Positions 9,272 to 17,958 of a DNA stretch of 64,000 bases are shown here, one piece after another. Under the pieces are notes generated by a model that was given only the letters and a program-made list of their open reading frames with translations, had not been told where the DNA came from and made no database searches. Both the position numbers and the translations under genes were made by a program. Source of the stretch: Wenjunlia vitaminophila DSM 41686 (GTDB lineage Bacteria > Actinomycetota > Actinomycetes > Streptomycetales > Streptomycetaceae); NCBI RefSeq assembly GCF_000380165.1, contig NZ_KB904680.1:1-64000 (forward strand), read 5' to 3'. The first letter of the stretch is position 1. Each line of letters begins with the position of its first letter.

Positions 9272-9577
9272 CCGGCTCCGGCGGGAACGCTGGAGATGGT
9301 CCGTCGAGCCATTGCCGCCACATCCCCGTTCTACACCGTCTCCCAGGACCAGCGCGCTGCGGACACGCCGCGCCGCCAGGTCCCGGCCCCGGCAAGCCAG
9401 CCCCCTCGTGACCTGGGCACCAGACCGAAACGACCAGCGCGCGCTGGATCAGTACCGGTACAGCTTACGGGTGCCGCGCCTCCCGCGTACGCCGGGGCGC
9501 GTTTCGGGTGCAAACGCTCCTTTCGCGGGGGATGGCCACGATCACGAACGCGGTGAGGCCGAACGGGGGACGTTTCA
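9272..9577 (-). promoter_or_regulatory. Leader and promoter region of the hopanoid operon
   Basis: No gene is visible. The stretch holds CAGCGCGCTG at 9350-9359, a perfect 14-base palindrome CCAGCGCGCGCTGG at 9434-9447, and the palindrome GTACCGGTAC at 9452-9461. Reading on the minus strand, TAAGCT near 9463-9468 could serve as a -10 element, but I see no good -35 partner. The palindromes share the core CAGCGCG...CTG, which is what a dimeric regulator would bind. Confidence 0.4.
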
Positions 9578-9618
9578 CGGGCCCCCGCGGTCCGCGTCGC
9601 GCGGTCCGCGGGGGCCCG
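9578..9618 (-). terminator. Strong hairpin terminator after the glycopolymer operon
   Basis: A 13-base perfect stem, CGGGCCCCCGCGG (9578-9590) with CCGCGGGGGCCCG (9606-9618). The intervening 15 bases contain a further CCGCG/CGCGG pair separated from the outer stem by one T-T mismatch. It starts 8 bases beyond the stop of the exporter ATPase gene. There is no T run, which is common for terminators in high-GC actinomycetes. Confidence 0.75.
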
Positions 9619-9626
9619 GTCCCGAC

Positions 9627-10424
9627 CTACTTGCCTCTGATCTTGGCCTCGTACGCCTTGACCACTTCTTCCGTGGGGCCGTCCATGACCAGCCGCCCGG
9701 CCTCCAGCCAGAGCACCCGGTTGCAGGTGTCCCTGATCGACCTGTTGTTGTGGCTGACCAGGAAGACCGTCCCCGCCTCCCGCCGCAACTGGCGGATCCG
9801 CTCCTCGGAGCGCTTCTGGAACTGCCGGTCACCCGTGGCCAACGCTTCGTCGATCATCAGGACGTCATGGCTCTTGGCCGCGGCGATGGAGAAGCGCAGC
9901 CTGGCCGCCATGCCCGACGAGTAGGTGCGCATCGGCAGCGAGATGAAGTCGCCCTTGTCGTTGATCCCGGAGAAGCTGACGATGTCGTCGAACTGGGCGC
10001 GGATCTGCTCGTTGGTCATGCCCATGGCCAGACCGCCGAGGATGACGTTCCGCTCCCCGGTCAGGTCGTTCATCATCGCCGCGTTGACCCCGAGCAGCGA
10101 GGGCTGACCGTCGGTGTACACCTTGCCGCGCTCCGCCGGGAGCAGGCCGGCGATGGCCTTGAGCATGGTGGACTTCCCCGAGCCGTTGGACCCGATCAGA
10201 CCGATGGCCTCACCCCGGTAGGCGGTGAAGGTCACCCCCTTGACCGCGTGCACCTCGCGGATGTTCGGCGACGCCTTCCGCCGGACGATCCGGCTGAGCG
10301 CCGCCGTCGCACTGCCCCTGCCGCTGCCGGCGCCGTGCACCCGGTAGACGATGTGCAGGTCGTCCACGATGATCGTGGGGATGCGGTCGCCGGTGCCCTG
10401 CGCACCGGTGTTGTCGTCAGCCAC
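9627..10424 (-). CDS. Polysaccharide/teichoic-acid-type ABC exporter, ATP-binding subunit
   Basis: ATPase of an ABC-2 exporter of the TagH/Wzt type, energising export of a lipid-linked glycopolymer. The 265-residue protein has Walker A GSNGSGKST, the signature YSSGMAARL, Walker B VLMIDEALATGD and the switch His in VFLVSHNN. It lacks the C-terminal carbohydrate-binding domain seen in many Wzt proteins, so substrate recognition must lie elsewhere. GTG start, overlapping the permease gene by 8 bases. Last gene of the operon. Confidence 0.9.
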   Translation of the reverse strand: MADDNTGAQGTGDRIPTIIVDDLHIVYRVHGAGSGRGSATAALSRIVRRKASPNIREVHAVKGVTFTAYRGEAIGLIGSNGSGKSTMLKAIAGLLPAERGKVYTDGQPSLLGVNAAMMNDLTGERNVILGGLAMGMTNEQIRAQFDDIVSFSGINDKGDFISLPMRTYSSGMAARLRFSIAAAKSHDVLMIDEALATGDRQFQKRSEERIRQLRREAGTVFLVSHNNRSIRDTCNRVLWLEAGRLVMDGPTEEVVKAYEAKIRGK

Positions 10425-11355
10425 GGCCGTAGGACTCCTCAGCCTTCCAGAAGTACACGAAACCGAACACCGCCATCACCACGGCCCAACCCGCGGCCAA
10501 CGCCCACTCGTGGGTCGGCACCGTGCTGGAGTTCACCGACTCCATCAGGGCGAACCGCATCAGGTCGATGTAGATCGCCGCCGGGTTGAGGTCCAGCACG
10601 ATCTCCGCCCAGCGCGGGGCGTCGTCCACCACGTGGTCGATGCTGTAGAAGACCCCGGACGCGTAGAGCCAGGTCCGGGTGATGAAGGGCATGAGCTGCG
10701 TCATGTCGCGGATCTTGCTGCCGACCCGGGCCATCGCCATGGCCAGGCCCGTGTTGAAGAGCGCCTGGAGGCACAGCGCGGGGAACAGCAGCAGCCAGGC
10801 CAGCGTGGGCACCTCACCGGTGAGGACCACCACGACGAGCAGCACCCCCATCGACACCAGGAGCTGCTGGAGCTGGATCAGGGTGAACGCGATCGGCAGA
10901 CACGCCCGCGGGAAGTGCAGCGCCCGGATCAGCCCGAGGTTGTCCGCCACCGAGCGGGTGCCGGAGAGCACCGACTGCTGGGTGAAGGTGAAGATGAACA
11001 CCCCGGTGATCAGGAACGCCGGGTAGTTCTCCACTCCGCGGTCCGTGCTCAGCAGCAGACCGAAGATGAGGTAGTACACCCCGGCGTTCATCAGTGGGGT
11101 GAGCACCTGCCAGAGCTGCCCCAGGCCCGCCTTGGTGTACATCGCGGTGACCCGGGCCCGGGAGTAGGCGGCAATGAAGTGCCTGCGGCTCCAGAGCTGC
11201 CGGACGTAGTCCGGCAACGAGGGTCGGGCGCCGCTGACCGCCAGACCGTACTTCGCCGCCAGCTCGGCCGGGGACAGACCGTCGTCGGGCGACTTCGCCG
11301 GTCGGTCGCCGAGGGCGACCGCACCGTCGTGCGTTGTCTCGCTCACAGTTGACAC
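10417..11355 (-). CDS. Polysaccharide/teichoic-acid-type ABC exporter, permease subunit
   Basis: ABC-2 type permease (TagG/Wzm family) with about six hydrophobic segments, for example AGVYYLIFGLLLS, AFLITGVFIFTF and LVSMGVLLVVVVLTG, and a cytoplasmic N-terminal extension of about 60 residues. I choose the GTG at 11355 because GAGG lies 6 bases upstream; TTG 11367 and ATG 11361 are also open. It pairs with the ATPase encoded directly downstream. The substrate is inferred to be the product of the upstream glycosyltransferase and CDP-alcohol transferases. Confidence 0.88.
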   Translation of the reverse strand: MSTVSETTHDGAVALGDRPAKSPDDGLSPAELAAKYGLAVSGARPSLPDYVRQLWSRRHFIAAYSRARVTAMYTKAGLGQLWQVLTPLMNAGVYYLIFGLLLSTDRGVENYPAFLITGVFIFTFTQQSVLSGTRSVADNLGLIRALHFPRACLPIAFTLIQLQQLLVSMGVLLVVVVLTGEVPTLAWLLLFPALCLQALFNTGLAMAMARVGSKIRDMTQLMPFITRTWLYASGVFYSIDHVVDDAPRWAEIVLDLNPAAIYIDLMRFALMESVNSSTVPTHEWALAAGWAVVMAVFGFVYFWKAEESYGRG

Positions 11356-11418
11356 TTTCATCCTCAAGGGGCGGGGCCAGGACGGCCCGGTGCGCCCGAT
11401 GCTCTCAGGTCGAGCTTG

Positions 11419-12363
11419 TCAGATGATCGGAGGGCGGCCCAGTCGAGTCAGTCGCCACACGGTGCGCCAGCGCATGGGACGACGGGCGCCGCAGGGGGTG
11501 CGCCACCCCTCCCAGAAACCGCCGAACCACGCAGCCAGGGCCTGCCGGGGAGGCCTGCGGACCAGCGTCAGCACGATCCAGGTGCTCAGGTAGGCGGGGA
11601 CCAGGAGCCAGGGGAGGTTCCGCCGGGCCAGCCACACCCGGTTGCGGGCGACCATCCGGTGGTACACGGCGTGCCGACTCGGTTCGGTCGTCGGATGGTG
11701 CAGCACCATGTCGGACCGGTAGTCGATGGACCACCCCGCGTCGAGCGCCCGCCAGGCCAGGTCGGTCTCCTCGTGGGCGTAGAAGAACTCGCCCGGCAGC
11801 CCCCCGACCTCGGCGATCACGGCCGTGCGCACCGCGTTGGCGCCGCCGAGGAACGTGGTGACCCGTGACGAGCGCATCGGGTCGGACGCCCGCAGCCGGG
11901 GCACGTGGCGACGCTGGGTGACGCCGGTGTCCGGATCGGCGATCCGGAAGGTAATGATGCCGAGCCCAGGGTCCGCGGCGAACGCCTCACGGATCAGGGC
12001 AGCGGTGTCGGTCCTCGGGAGCAGCCCGTCGTCGTCGAGGAAGAGCAGGGCGTCGACTTCCTGACCGTTCGGACCGAACGCCTCGATCCCGACGTTCCGC
12101 CCGGCGGGGATGCCGAGGTTCTCCGGCAGTTCGACGGTGCGGATGCCGTCCGGCAACTCGGGCAGCGGGGCACCGTTGCCGACCACCACCACCTCGACCC
12201 GGGGGCCGACCTGCGCGGCCACCGAGTCCAGCAGGGCACGCAGCTCCGCCGGGCGGTTGCCCATGGTGAGCACGACCGCACCGAGCGTCATGGTGGAGTC
12301 GGGGGCGGAGCCCGCGGAGGGCGACGGCTGGACGGCCGGCCGACCGGCCTCGGCGGCGCTCAC
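11419..12363 (-). CDS. Family 2 glycosyltransferase
   Basis: Inverting GT-A glycosyltransferase. The nucleotide-sugar site is visible as VVLTMGNRPAELRALLDSV, the DxD-like metal motif as FLDDDG, and the acceptor/catalytic region as EFFYAHEETDLAWRALDAG. The C-terminal 90 residues include a hydrophobic stretch, LLVPAYLSTWIVLTLV, that may anchor it to the membrane. 314 residues from the GTG start that overlaps the preceding gene by 4 bases (GTGA). It resembles rhamnosyltransferase-like GT2 proteins; donor and acceptor are unknown. Confidence 0.87.
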   Translation of the reverse strand: MSAAEAGRPAVQPSPSAGSAPDSTMTLGAVVLTMGNRPAELRALLDSVAAQVGPRVEVVVVGNGAPLPELPDGIRTVELPENLGIPAGRNVGIEAFGPNGQEVDALLFLDDDGLLPRTDTAALIREAFAADPGLGIITFRIADPDTGVTQRRHVPRLRASDPMRSSRVTTFLGGANAVRTAVIAEVGGLPGEFFYAHEETDLAWRALDAGWSIDYRSDMVLHHPTTEPSRHAVYHRMVARNRVWLARRNLPWLLVPAYLSTWIVLTLVRRPPRQALAAWFGGFWEGWRTPCGARRPMRWRTVWRLTRLGRPPII

Positions 12364-13145
12364 CGCAGCCTGCTCGAGGCGAGGATGCTGACCAGGTGCA
12401 GCAGGGTCTGGAGCACCGCGATGGCGGCGAGTGTGGCCACCGCGATGCGGGTGTACAGCAGGCCGCCGTCGAAGGCGTCGAGGATGCCGGCCAGCAGGAT
12501 GAACAGCGACGCCTCGACCCCTCCGACCAGCCGGTGGAACTTCAGCCCGGAGGCGAGCCTGCGGGCGACGGCCATCCCGGAGGAACGGGGAACGGAGGCG
12601 GAGTCCTGCACCGCGGCCAGACCGCTGCGGGAGCGGGCCACGTCCACCAGGTCGGTCTCCGCCTTGATGAGTATGGCGCCCAGGGCGGCGACGGTCCCGA
12701 TGAACGCCCACTGCCACTGGGTGGTGGCGTCCTCCCGGTGGAAGAGGTCGGCCGCCCTCAGGCCGGCACCGACCAGCAGGGCGGCCTCGGCCAGGTAGTG
12801 GCCTATGCGGTCCAGGTACACCCCGGTGACGGAGGTCTGGCTGCGCCAACGGGCGACCTCCCCGTCCACGCAGTCCAGGAGCAGGTAGACCTGGATGAGG
12901 ACGGCGCCGAGGACGGCGCCGGTCAGGCCGGGCACCAGCAGGCACGCGCCCGCGCCGATCCCGGTGAGGACCATGAGGTGGGTGAGCTGGTTGGGGCTCA
13001 CCCGGGCGTTGACCAGGTGCCGGGTGATCCGCAGCGAGACCTCTCGCATGTAGATCCGCCCGGCCCAGTGTTCACCGCTCCGGCGGTCTTTCAGCCCGGT
13101 CGGATGCACGACCGGGCGCAGCTCAGCTACTGAGGGCTTTGGCAT
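12360..13145 (-). CDS. CDP-alcohol phosphatidyltransferase family membrane protein
   Basis: Integral membrane enzyme that would transfer a phospho-alcohol from a CDP-alcohol to an acceptor. The signature D-xx-DG-xx-AR-x8-G-xxx-D-xxx-D is present as DCVDGEVARW ... GVYLDRIGH, so the first three aspartates are there but the fourth, usually the general base, is His. About five hydrophobic helices are seen in 261 residues. It overlaps the upstream dehydrogenase gene by 23 bases and the downstream glycosyltransferase by 4. Product and acceptor are unknown. Confidence 0.85.
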   Translation of the reverse strand: MPKPSVAELRPVVHPTGLKDRRSGEHWAGRIYMREVSLRITRHLVNARVSPNQLTHLMVLTGIGAGACLLVPGLTGAVLGAVLIQVYLLLDCVDGEVARWRSQTSVTGVYLDRIGHYLAEAALLVGAGLRAADLFHREDATTQWQWAFIGTVAALGAILIKAETDLVDVARSRSGLAAVQDSASVPRSSGMAVARRLASGLKFHRLVGGVEASLFILLAGILDAFDGGLLYTRIAVATLAAIAVLQTLLHLVSILASSRLR

Positions 13146-14184
13146 AGTCGGTGTAGACGTCCCGAATCGCGTCGTGGTCCAGGTTGAGGTGTTCCAAGAT
13201 GGTGTACCGCCCCGGGCGTGTCTGCGGGGCGAACTCCACGGCCCGCACGAACTCGGCGTCGCTGAAGCCGATCTCCTGGGGCAGCACCGGAAGCCCGTGA
13301 CGGGCCAGGCACTCGACGATGAGCGCGGAGTCCTGTTTGGCCCCGCGCAGGTACATGGCGAACGCGGCCCCGATCCCCACCTGCTCGCCGTGGAGCGCGG
13401 CCCTACGGGGGTAGAGCAGGTCCAGGGCGTGCGAGATCTCGTGGCAGGCCCCCGAGGAAGGACGGGTGTGCCCGGCGATCGACATGGCGATGCCGGAGAG
13501 CACCAGCCCCTCCGCCAGCACCACGAGGAACTCGTCGTGCTGGCAGCTCCCCGGGTGGCGCAGCACGGACTCCCCCGCGGTGCGGGCCATGGCCGCGGCG
13601 AGCCCGTCGATGGGGTCGCCGGTCTCCCGGTGGGACAGCTCCCAGTCGGCGATGGCGGAGATGTTGGAGACCGCGTCGCCGACGCCGGAGCGGACGTAGC
13701 GCGCCGGGGCGTTGCGGATCACCTCCAGGTCGATGACGAGGCCGATGGGGGTGGGCACCCCGTAGGAGCCGCGGCCGGCGTCGTTGTCCAGGATGGACAC
13801 CGGGGAGCAGATGCCGTCGTGGGAGAGGTTGGTCGCCACTGCCACCATGGGCAGTCCGACCCGCGCGGCGGCGTACTTCGCCACGTCGATGATCTTCCCT
13901 CCGCCGAGGCCGACCACCGCGTCGTAGTGGTTGCCCCGCATGGAGTCGGCGAGGGCGACCGCGGCGTCGATGGTCCCGTCGGCCACCGGGTACCAGTCGG
14001 CGCCCGGCAACTGGGGGGCGAGCCGGTCCCGCAGCGCGGCCCCCGAGCGGGTGCTGATCGCGACGGCGATCTGCCCCGACGTGGAGATGCGCTGGTCGGC
14101 CAGGAGGGTGGCGAGGTCGGCGAGGGCCCCGTCCCGGATGTCCACCACGGCCGGCGAGGGGATGAGTCGGGTCAGTACCGGCAC
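13123..14184 (-). CDS. Glycerol-1-phosphate-dehydrogenase-like, iron/zinc-containing alcohol dehydrogenase
   Basis: NAD(P)-dependent, metal-containing dehydrogenase of the G1PDH/AraM/glycerol dehydrogenase group. The nucleotide motif is VVGLGGGKIIDVAKY; the metal site residues are visible in HTRPSSGACHEISHALD and AALHGEQVGIGAAF. Known members reduce dihydroxyacetone phosphate to sn-glycerol-1-phosphate or act on related sugar phosphates. I take the GTG at 14184, which overlaps the upstream nucleotidyltransferase by 13 bases; 353 residues. Next to a nucleotidyltransferase and CDP-alcohol transferases, it probably makes the alcohol phosphate that becomes CDP-activated. The substrate is an inference. 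Confidence 0.82.
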   Translation of the reverse strand: MPVLTRLIPSPAVVDIRDGALADLATLLADQRISTSGQIAVAISTRSGAALRDRLAPQLPGADWYPVADGTIDAAVALADSMRGNHYDAVVGLGGGKIIDVAKYAAARVGLPMVAVATNLSHDGICSPVSILDNDAGRGSYGVPTPIGLVIDLEVIRNAPARYVRSGVGDAVSNISAIADWELSHRETGDPIDGLAAAMARTAGESVLRHPGSCQHDEFLVVLAEGLVLSGIAMSIAGHTRPSSGACHEISHALDLLYPRRAALHGEQVGIGAAFAMYLRGAKQDSALIVECLARHGLPVLPQEIGFSDAEFVRAVEFAPQTRPGRYTILEHLNLDHDAIRDVYTDYAKALSS

Positions 14185-14909
14185 GCGATCTCCCGGCCGC
14201 GGTCCAGGTCGTCGTGGTTGTCGATCTCGACCCACGGCACCTCGCCGATGGCGGCGGTGTCGATGGTGAAGCCCCGGTCGACCAGTTCCTGGTAGCCGTC
14301 CTCGTAGTAGAGGTCCGGATCGCGTTCGAAGGTGGCCTTCAGCGCGTCCGCCAGGGGCGCGGCGGCGGCGGGCTCGATGAGGGTGACGCCGATGTACTCA
14401 CCGCTGGCGTCGGCCGGGTTCATCAGCTTGGTGATGCGGCGCATCCCGCGTCCGGGCTCGACGACGACCTTCATCTCCTCGTCGGCGAGCTTCTTGACGG
14501 TGTCGAGCGCCAGGATGATCTGCTTGTCACCGCCGCGGGCGTCGAGCAGCGTCCGCTCGACGGAGACCGGGTGCACCGTGTCACCGTTGGCCAGGATGAC
14601 CCCGTCGGTGAGCACGTCCCTCGCGCACCACAGCGAGTAGGCGTTGTTCCACACCTCGGCCTTGTCGTTGTCGATCAGGTGCAGGGTGACGCCGTACTTC
14701 TTCTCCAGGACGGACTGCCGCTCGCGCACCGCCTCCGCGCGGTACCCGACGACGACGGCCACGTCCCGCAGCCCGACCTCGGCGAAGTTGCCGAGCGTCA
14801 GGTCCAGCACCGTCCGTTCGCCGTCCACCGGCACCAGCGCCTTGGGGAGGGTGTCGGTGTAGGGACGAAGGCGCCGTCCGGCGCCGGCCGCCAACACGAG
14901 GCCGATCAT
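14172..14909 (-). CDS. Sugar/alcohol-phosphate nucleotidyltransferase (LicC-like)
   Basis: Nucleotidyltransferase of the GT-A fold. The N terminus LVLAAGAGRRLRPYTDTLPKAL is the NTP-binding signature, ILANGDTVH carries the metal Asp, and NNAYSLW resembles LicC-type CTP:phosphocholine cytidylyltransferases. 245 residues. ATG overlaps the stop of the preceding CDP-alcohol transferase gene by 4 bases. In this operon it would activate the alcohol phosphate made by the neighbouring dehydrogenase as a CDP derivative. A sugar-1-phosphate substrate cannot be excluded. Confidence 0.84.
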   Translation of the reverse strand: MIGLVLAAGAGRRLRPYTDTLPKALVPVDGERTVLDLTLGNFAEVGLRDVAVVVGYRAEAVRERQSVLEKKYGVTLHLIDNDKAEVWNNAYSLWCARDVLTDGVILANGDTVHPVSVERTLLDARGGDKQIILALDTVKKLADEEMKVVVEPGRGMRRITKLMNPADASGEYIGVTLIEPAAAAPLADALKATFERDPDLYYEDGYQELVDRGFTIDTAAIGEVPWVEIDNHDDLDRGREIACRY

Positions 14910-16714
14910 GCGGGAACTCCTGTTTCGTCGGGTGCAGCGGGAGCGTGCGAGGACGTCCAGAACTGGACGCTCTCGGTGAGTACCACCAGGGCCAGGGCCC
15001 CGGCCAAAGCCGCCAGCGCGATCCGCAGAGCGCCTTCGTGCCCGTACGTGACCGCGGCCACGGCGGTGACCAGCAGCAACCGGCCCTCGTGCCCCCCGAT
15101 CACGCGGACCAGTCGGCGTGGAGGTGCGCCGGTGCCGCCGCGGATGCGGTACACCGTGTCGTAGTGATGGTATGCGACGGCTGCCACCAGGCCGAAAGCG
15201 GCCGGTACCGCACTGTTCACCCCGGAGTCACCGGCCGTCGCGGCCAGGGCGAGTACGGTCAGGTACTCGGCGGCGCGGAACAGGGGGGGCACCAGCCAGT
15301 CCACCGGGCCGGTCAACGGGCGGGCGACGGCGGCACCCGCACAGAGGGCGTAGCCGACGGCGGCCACCAGCGGCCACCAGCTCCCCGCCGGCGCCCACCA
15401 GGCGGTGCAGGCCAGCGCGGCGCTGCCGGCCGCGGCGAACAGCGGTGCGGGCACGCGGGGGAGCCAACGCGCCCGTTCTTCCGGGCCCGTTCGCTCCGCG
15501 ACGGCCTCGGCCAGTGGCCCGGAGTCGGCGAGGTCGGCGAGCGACCGCGCGGCACGCACGGGAGCCGCGCCGCGGCCCCGGGAACGCAGCAGGCGTCCCG
15601 TCAGCGTGTAGCAGCCGGCGACGGCGCTGGCGGCGAGCAGGGCGACGAAGACCACCCGAGGGGTGGTCAGCGCGGTGAGCACGGCGATGACCGCCCAGCG
15701 TTCACCGATGGGCAGCACCACGACCCGACGCGCCCACACCGTCCAGCCCACCGCGTCCAACCGTTCCGACAGGGCGGCGGCGGCACCGTCACGGCCGCCG
15801 CGCCCGGACTCGTTGAACGAGGAGTCCACGATGTGACGCACCGACTGCACGGCCATGGCACCCAGCGCGAGGGCCCACACGTCGTCGCCGCCGCGTGCCG
15901 AGCCCAGGGCCAGGCCGGCGTAGAAGGCGTACTCCTTGACCCGGTCGCAGGTCGCGTCGAGCCAGGCCCCGAGGGTGCTGTACCGCAGTGCGTAGCGGGC
16001 GAGCTGACCGTCCGTGCAGTCCAGGACGAAGGAGCCGAGCAGCAGCACGCCCGCGGCGACGTACCCGCCGCGGTCACCGGTGGCGGCGCAGCCCGCCGCG
16101 GCGAGCGCGACCAGCAGCGAGGAGAGGGTGACCTGATTGGGGGTCAACCCGCAACGGGCGCACCAGCGGGCGAGGTACCGCGAGTAGGGACTGACGCAGA
16201 AGGTGGTGAAGAGCCCGTCCTGGGGCTTGACCGAGCAGCGCAGTCGCACCGCCTCGTCGTCCACGGCGGCCACCGCGCGTTCCGCGGCGGCCCGGGCGAC
16301 CGGGCCCTGGGGCACGGCGGCGACCAGGGCGCCCAGGGCCGGCCGGTGGACCTCGACGGCCGCGGCGAGTGCGTCGGTGAGCCGGCCGGTGTCCGGCTGG
16401 GCGTCCCGGGCGGCCTCGGCCTCGGCGGCGCGCAGCAGCGCCGGACGGGCCGCCGGGTCCACGGCGAGCAGGCCGGGTGCCGCCGAGGCGCGGAACCTGG
16501 GGTCGGTCAGCGTCAGCCGCAGTGCGTGGCGGTGTCCGACGAAACGGCGGTCCACCACCGCGACACGCCCGTGGTCGGGGGCGTCGGCGAGCCGGGCCAC
16601 CAGGTCGGCGCTGTCCTTGGCCGCCACGACGTCGAAGCCCAGCACCCGCAGGTCCTCTTCGACAGCGGGTGCCGCCGCGTCCGGCGGCGGTCCGGTGAGG
16701 ATGACGATCGACAG
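14906..16714 (-). CDS. Large CDP-alcohol phosphatidyltransferase with N-terminal extra domain; probable CTG start
   Basis: About 600 residues: an N-terminal soluble region of about 190, then a CDP-alcohol transferase domain with DCTDGQLARYALRYSTLGAWLDATCDRVKEY, which has all four signature aspartates, then several hydrophobic helices to the C terminus. The first standard start in frame is GTG 16645. The frame stays open upstream and encodes LSIVILTGPPP before EEDLRVLGFDV, which fits the family N terminus, and GGGAGTGAG stands about 6 bases before CTG 16714. I therefore propose the CTG start. First gene of the glycopolymer operon. Confidence 0.8.
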   Translation of the reverse strand: MSIVILTGPPPDAAAPAVEEDLRVLGFDVVAAKDSADLVARLADAPDHGRVAVVDRRFVGHRHALRLTLTDPRFRASAAPGLLAVDPAARPALLRAAEAEAARDAQPDTGRLTDALAAAVEVHRPALGALVAAVPQGPVARAAAERAVAAVDDEAVRLRCSVKPQDGLFTTFCVSPYSRYLARWCARCGLTPNQVTLSSLLVALAAAGCAATGDRGGYVAAGVLLLGSFVLDCTDGQLARYALRYSTLGAWLDATCDRVKEYAFYAGLALGSARGGDDVWALALGAMAVQSVRHIVDSSFNESGRGGRDGAAAALSERLDAVGWTVWARRVVVLPIGERWAVIAVLTALTTPRVVFVALLAASAVAGCYTLTGRLLRSRGRGAAPVRAARSLADLADSGPLAEAVAERTGPEERARWLPRVPAPLFAAAGSAALACTAWWAPAGSWWPLVAAVGYALCAGAAVARPLTGPVDWLVPPLFRAAEYLTVLALAATAGDSGVNSAVPAAFGLVAAVAYHHYDTVYRIRGGTGAPPRRLVRVIGGHEGRLLLVTAVAAVTYGHEGALRIALAALAGALALVVLTESVQFWTSSHAPAAPDETGVPA

Positions 16715-16948
16715 TCGAAACTCACTCCCTCACGGGGTGTGCGGCGCACAGCACTGGACGTCCTGGACGCGCCCGACACGGCTTGGTCTCACGCCCCCCG
16801 TCGGCACGACGACAGAGAGTATCCGATTGCCGGGGCCGCGTTGGTGTCCCGGCGCGGTCCGCGGGGCACCCGGCGGCTTGATCATCATGACCCGGGGAGC
16901 GCCGGCCGGCCAAACCGGCGGGGTGGCCGGGGCCGTAAGGTTCGGTCC

Positions 16949-17932
16949 ATGACGTGGTTGATTACGGGTGGAGCCGGATACATCGGTGCCCACGTGACCC
17001 GAGCGATGACGGAGGCCGGGGAGCGTGTGGTGGTGCTGGACGACATGTCCTCCGGCCGGGCGAACCGGCTGCCCGACCAGGTCCCGGTGGTGACCGGCTC
17101 GGTACTCGACCGGGTGGAGCTGGACCGGGTACTGCGTGGGAACGGGGTGACCGGAGTGGTGCACCTGGCCGCGCGCAAGCAGGTGGAGGAGTCGGTGCAG
17201 CAGCCGTTCCGCTACTACCGGGAGAACCTGCTGGGCCTCCAGACGCTGCTCGAGGCGGCGGTGGACGCCGGGGTGGACCGGTTCCTGTTCTCCTCGTCCG
17301 CGGCCGTGTACGGGCTGCCTGACGTGGAGCTGGTCAGCGAGACGACGCCGTGCGTGCCGATGAACCCGTACGGCGAGACCAAGCTGGCCGGCGAGTGGCT
17401 GGTCCGTTCGGTGGGCCGGGCCCACCGGATGGCGACGGCCTCGCTGCGGTACTTCAACGTGGCGGGGGCCACCGCGCCCGAGCTGGCGGACACCGGGGTG
17501 TCCAACCTGGTCCCCATGGTGTTCCAGCGGATCGCCGCCGGGCTGCCGCCGGTGATCTTCGGCGACGACTACCCCACCCCCGACGGCACCTGCGTGCGGG
17601 ACTACGTCCACGTCGCTGACGTCGCGTCGGCACACCTGGCGGCGGCCCGCCACCTGGTCGAGGCCGGTCCCGGCACGGAGCTGACCGCGAACGTCGGCCG
17701 GGGTGAGGGCGTGTCGGTGCGGGAGATGGTCACCCTCATCGGTGAGGTCACCGGGCTGACCGAGCCGGCGCCGGTGGTGGAGCCCCGAAGGGCCGGGGAC
17801 CCCGCGCGGGTGGTCGGCTCGGCGGAACTGATCACCAAGGAGCTCGGCTGGACCGCCCACTACGGACTGCGGGACATGATCAGCTCCGCCTGGGAGGGGT
17901 GGCGGAGCAGGTCTCGTGCGCTTCCCGCCTGA
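16949..17932 (+). CDS. galE: UDP-glucose 4-epimerase family NAD-dependent sugar epimerase
   Basis: Extended short-chain dehydrogenase that epimerises UDP-sugars at C4. NAD motif TGGAGYIGAHV at the N terminus, catalytic SSSAAVYG and YGETK (Tyr-xxx-Lys), and the family motif LRYFNVAGA. 327 residues. It is divergent from the glycopolymer operon and probably supplies its sugar donor, for example UDP-galactose. The 234 bases between 16715 and 16948 hold both promoters; TAAGGT ends 7 bases before the ATG, so a very short or leaderless transcript is possible. Confidence 0.9.
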   Translation: MTWLITGGAGYIGAHVTRAMTEAGERVVVLDDMSSGRANRLPDQVPVVTGSVLDRVELDRVLRGNGVTGVVHLAARKQVEESVQQPFRYYRENLLGLQTLLEAAVDAGVDRFLFSSSAAVYGLPDVELVSETTPCVPMNPYGETKLAGEWLVRSVGRAHRMATASLRYFNVAGATAPELADTGVSNLVPMVFQRIAAGLPPVIFGDDYPTPDGTCVRDYVHVADVASAHLAAARHLVEAGPGTELTANVGRGEGVSVREMVTLIGEVTGLTEPAPVVEPRRAGDPARVVGSAELITKELGWTAHYGLRDMISSAWEGWRSRSRALPA

Positions 17933-17958
17933 GTGACATCGCCGCAGGTCAAGCGGTA

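Noticed and set aside
14945-16948. Long plus-strand open frame extending upstream of galE
   Set aside because: It is the antisense shadow of the CDP-alcohol transferase gene on the minus strand, which has family motifs in its own frame; galE motifs begin only at 16949.
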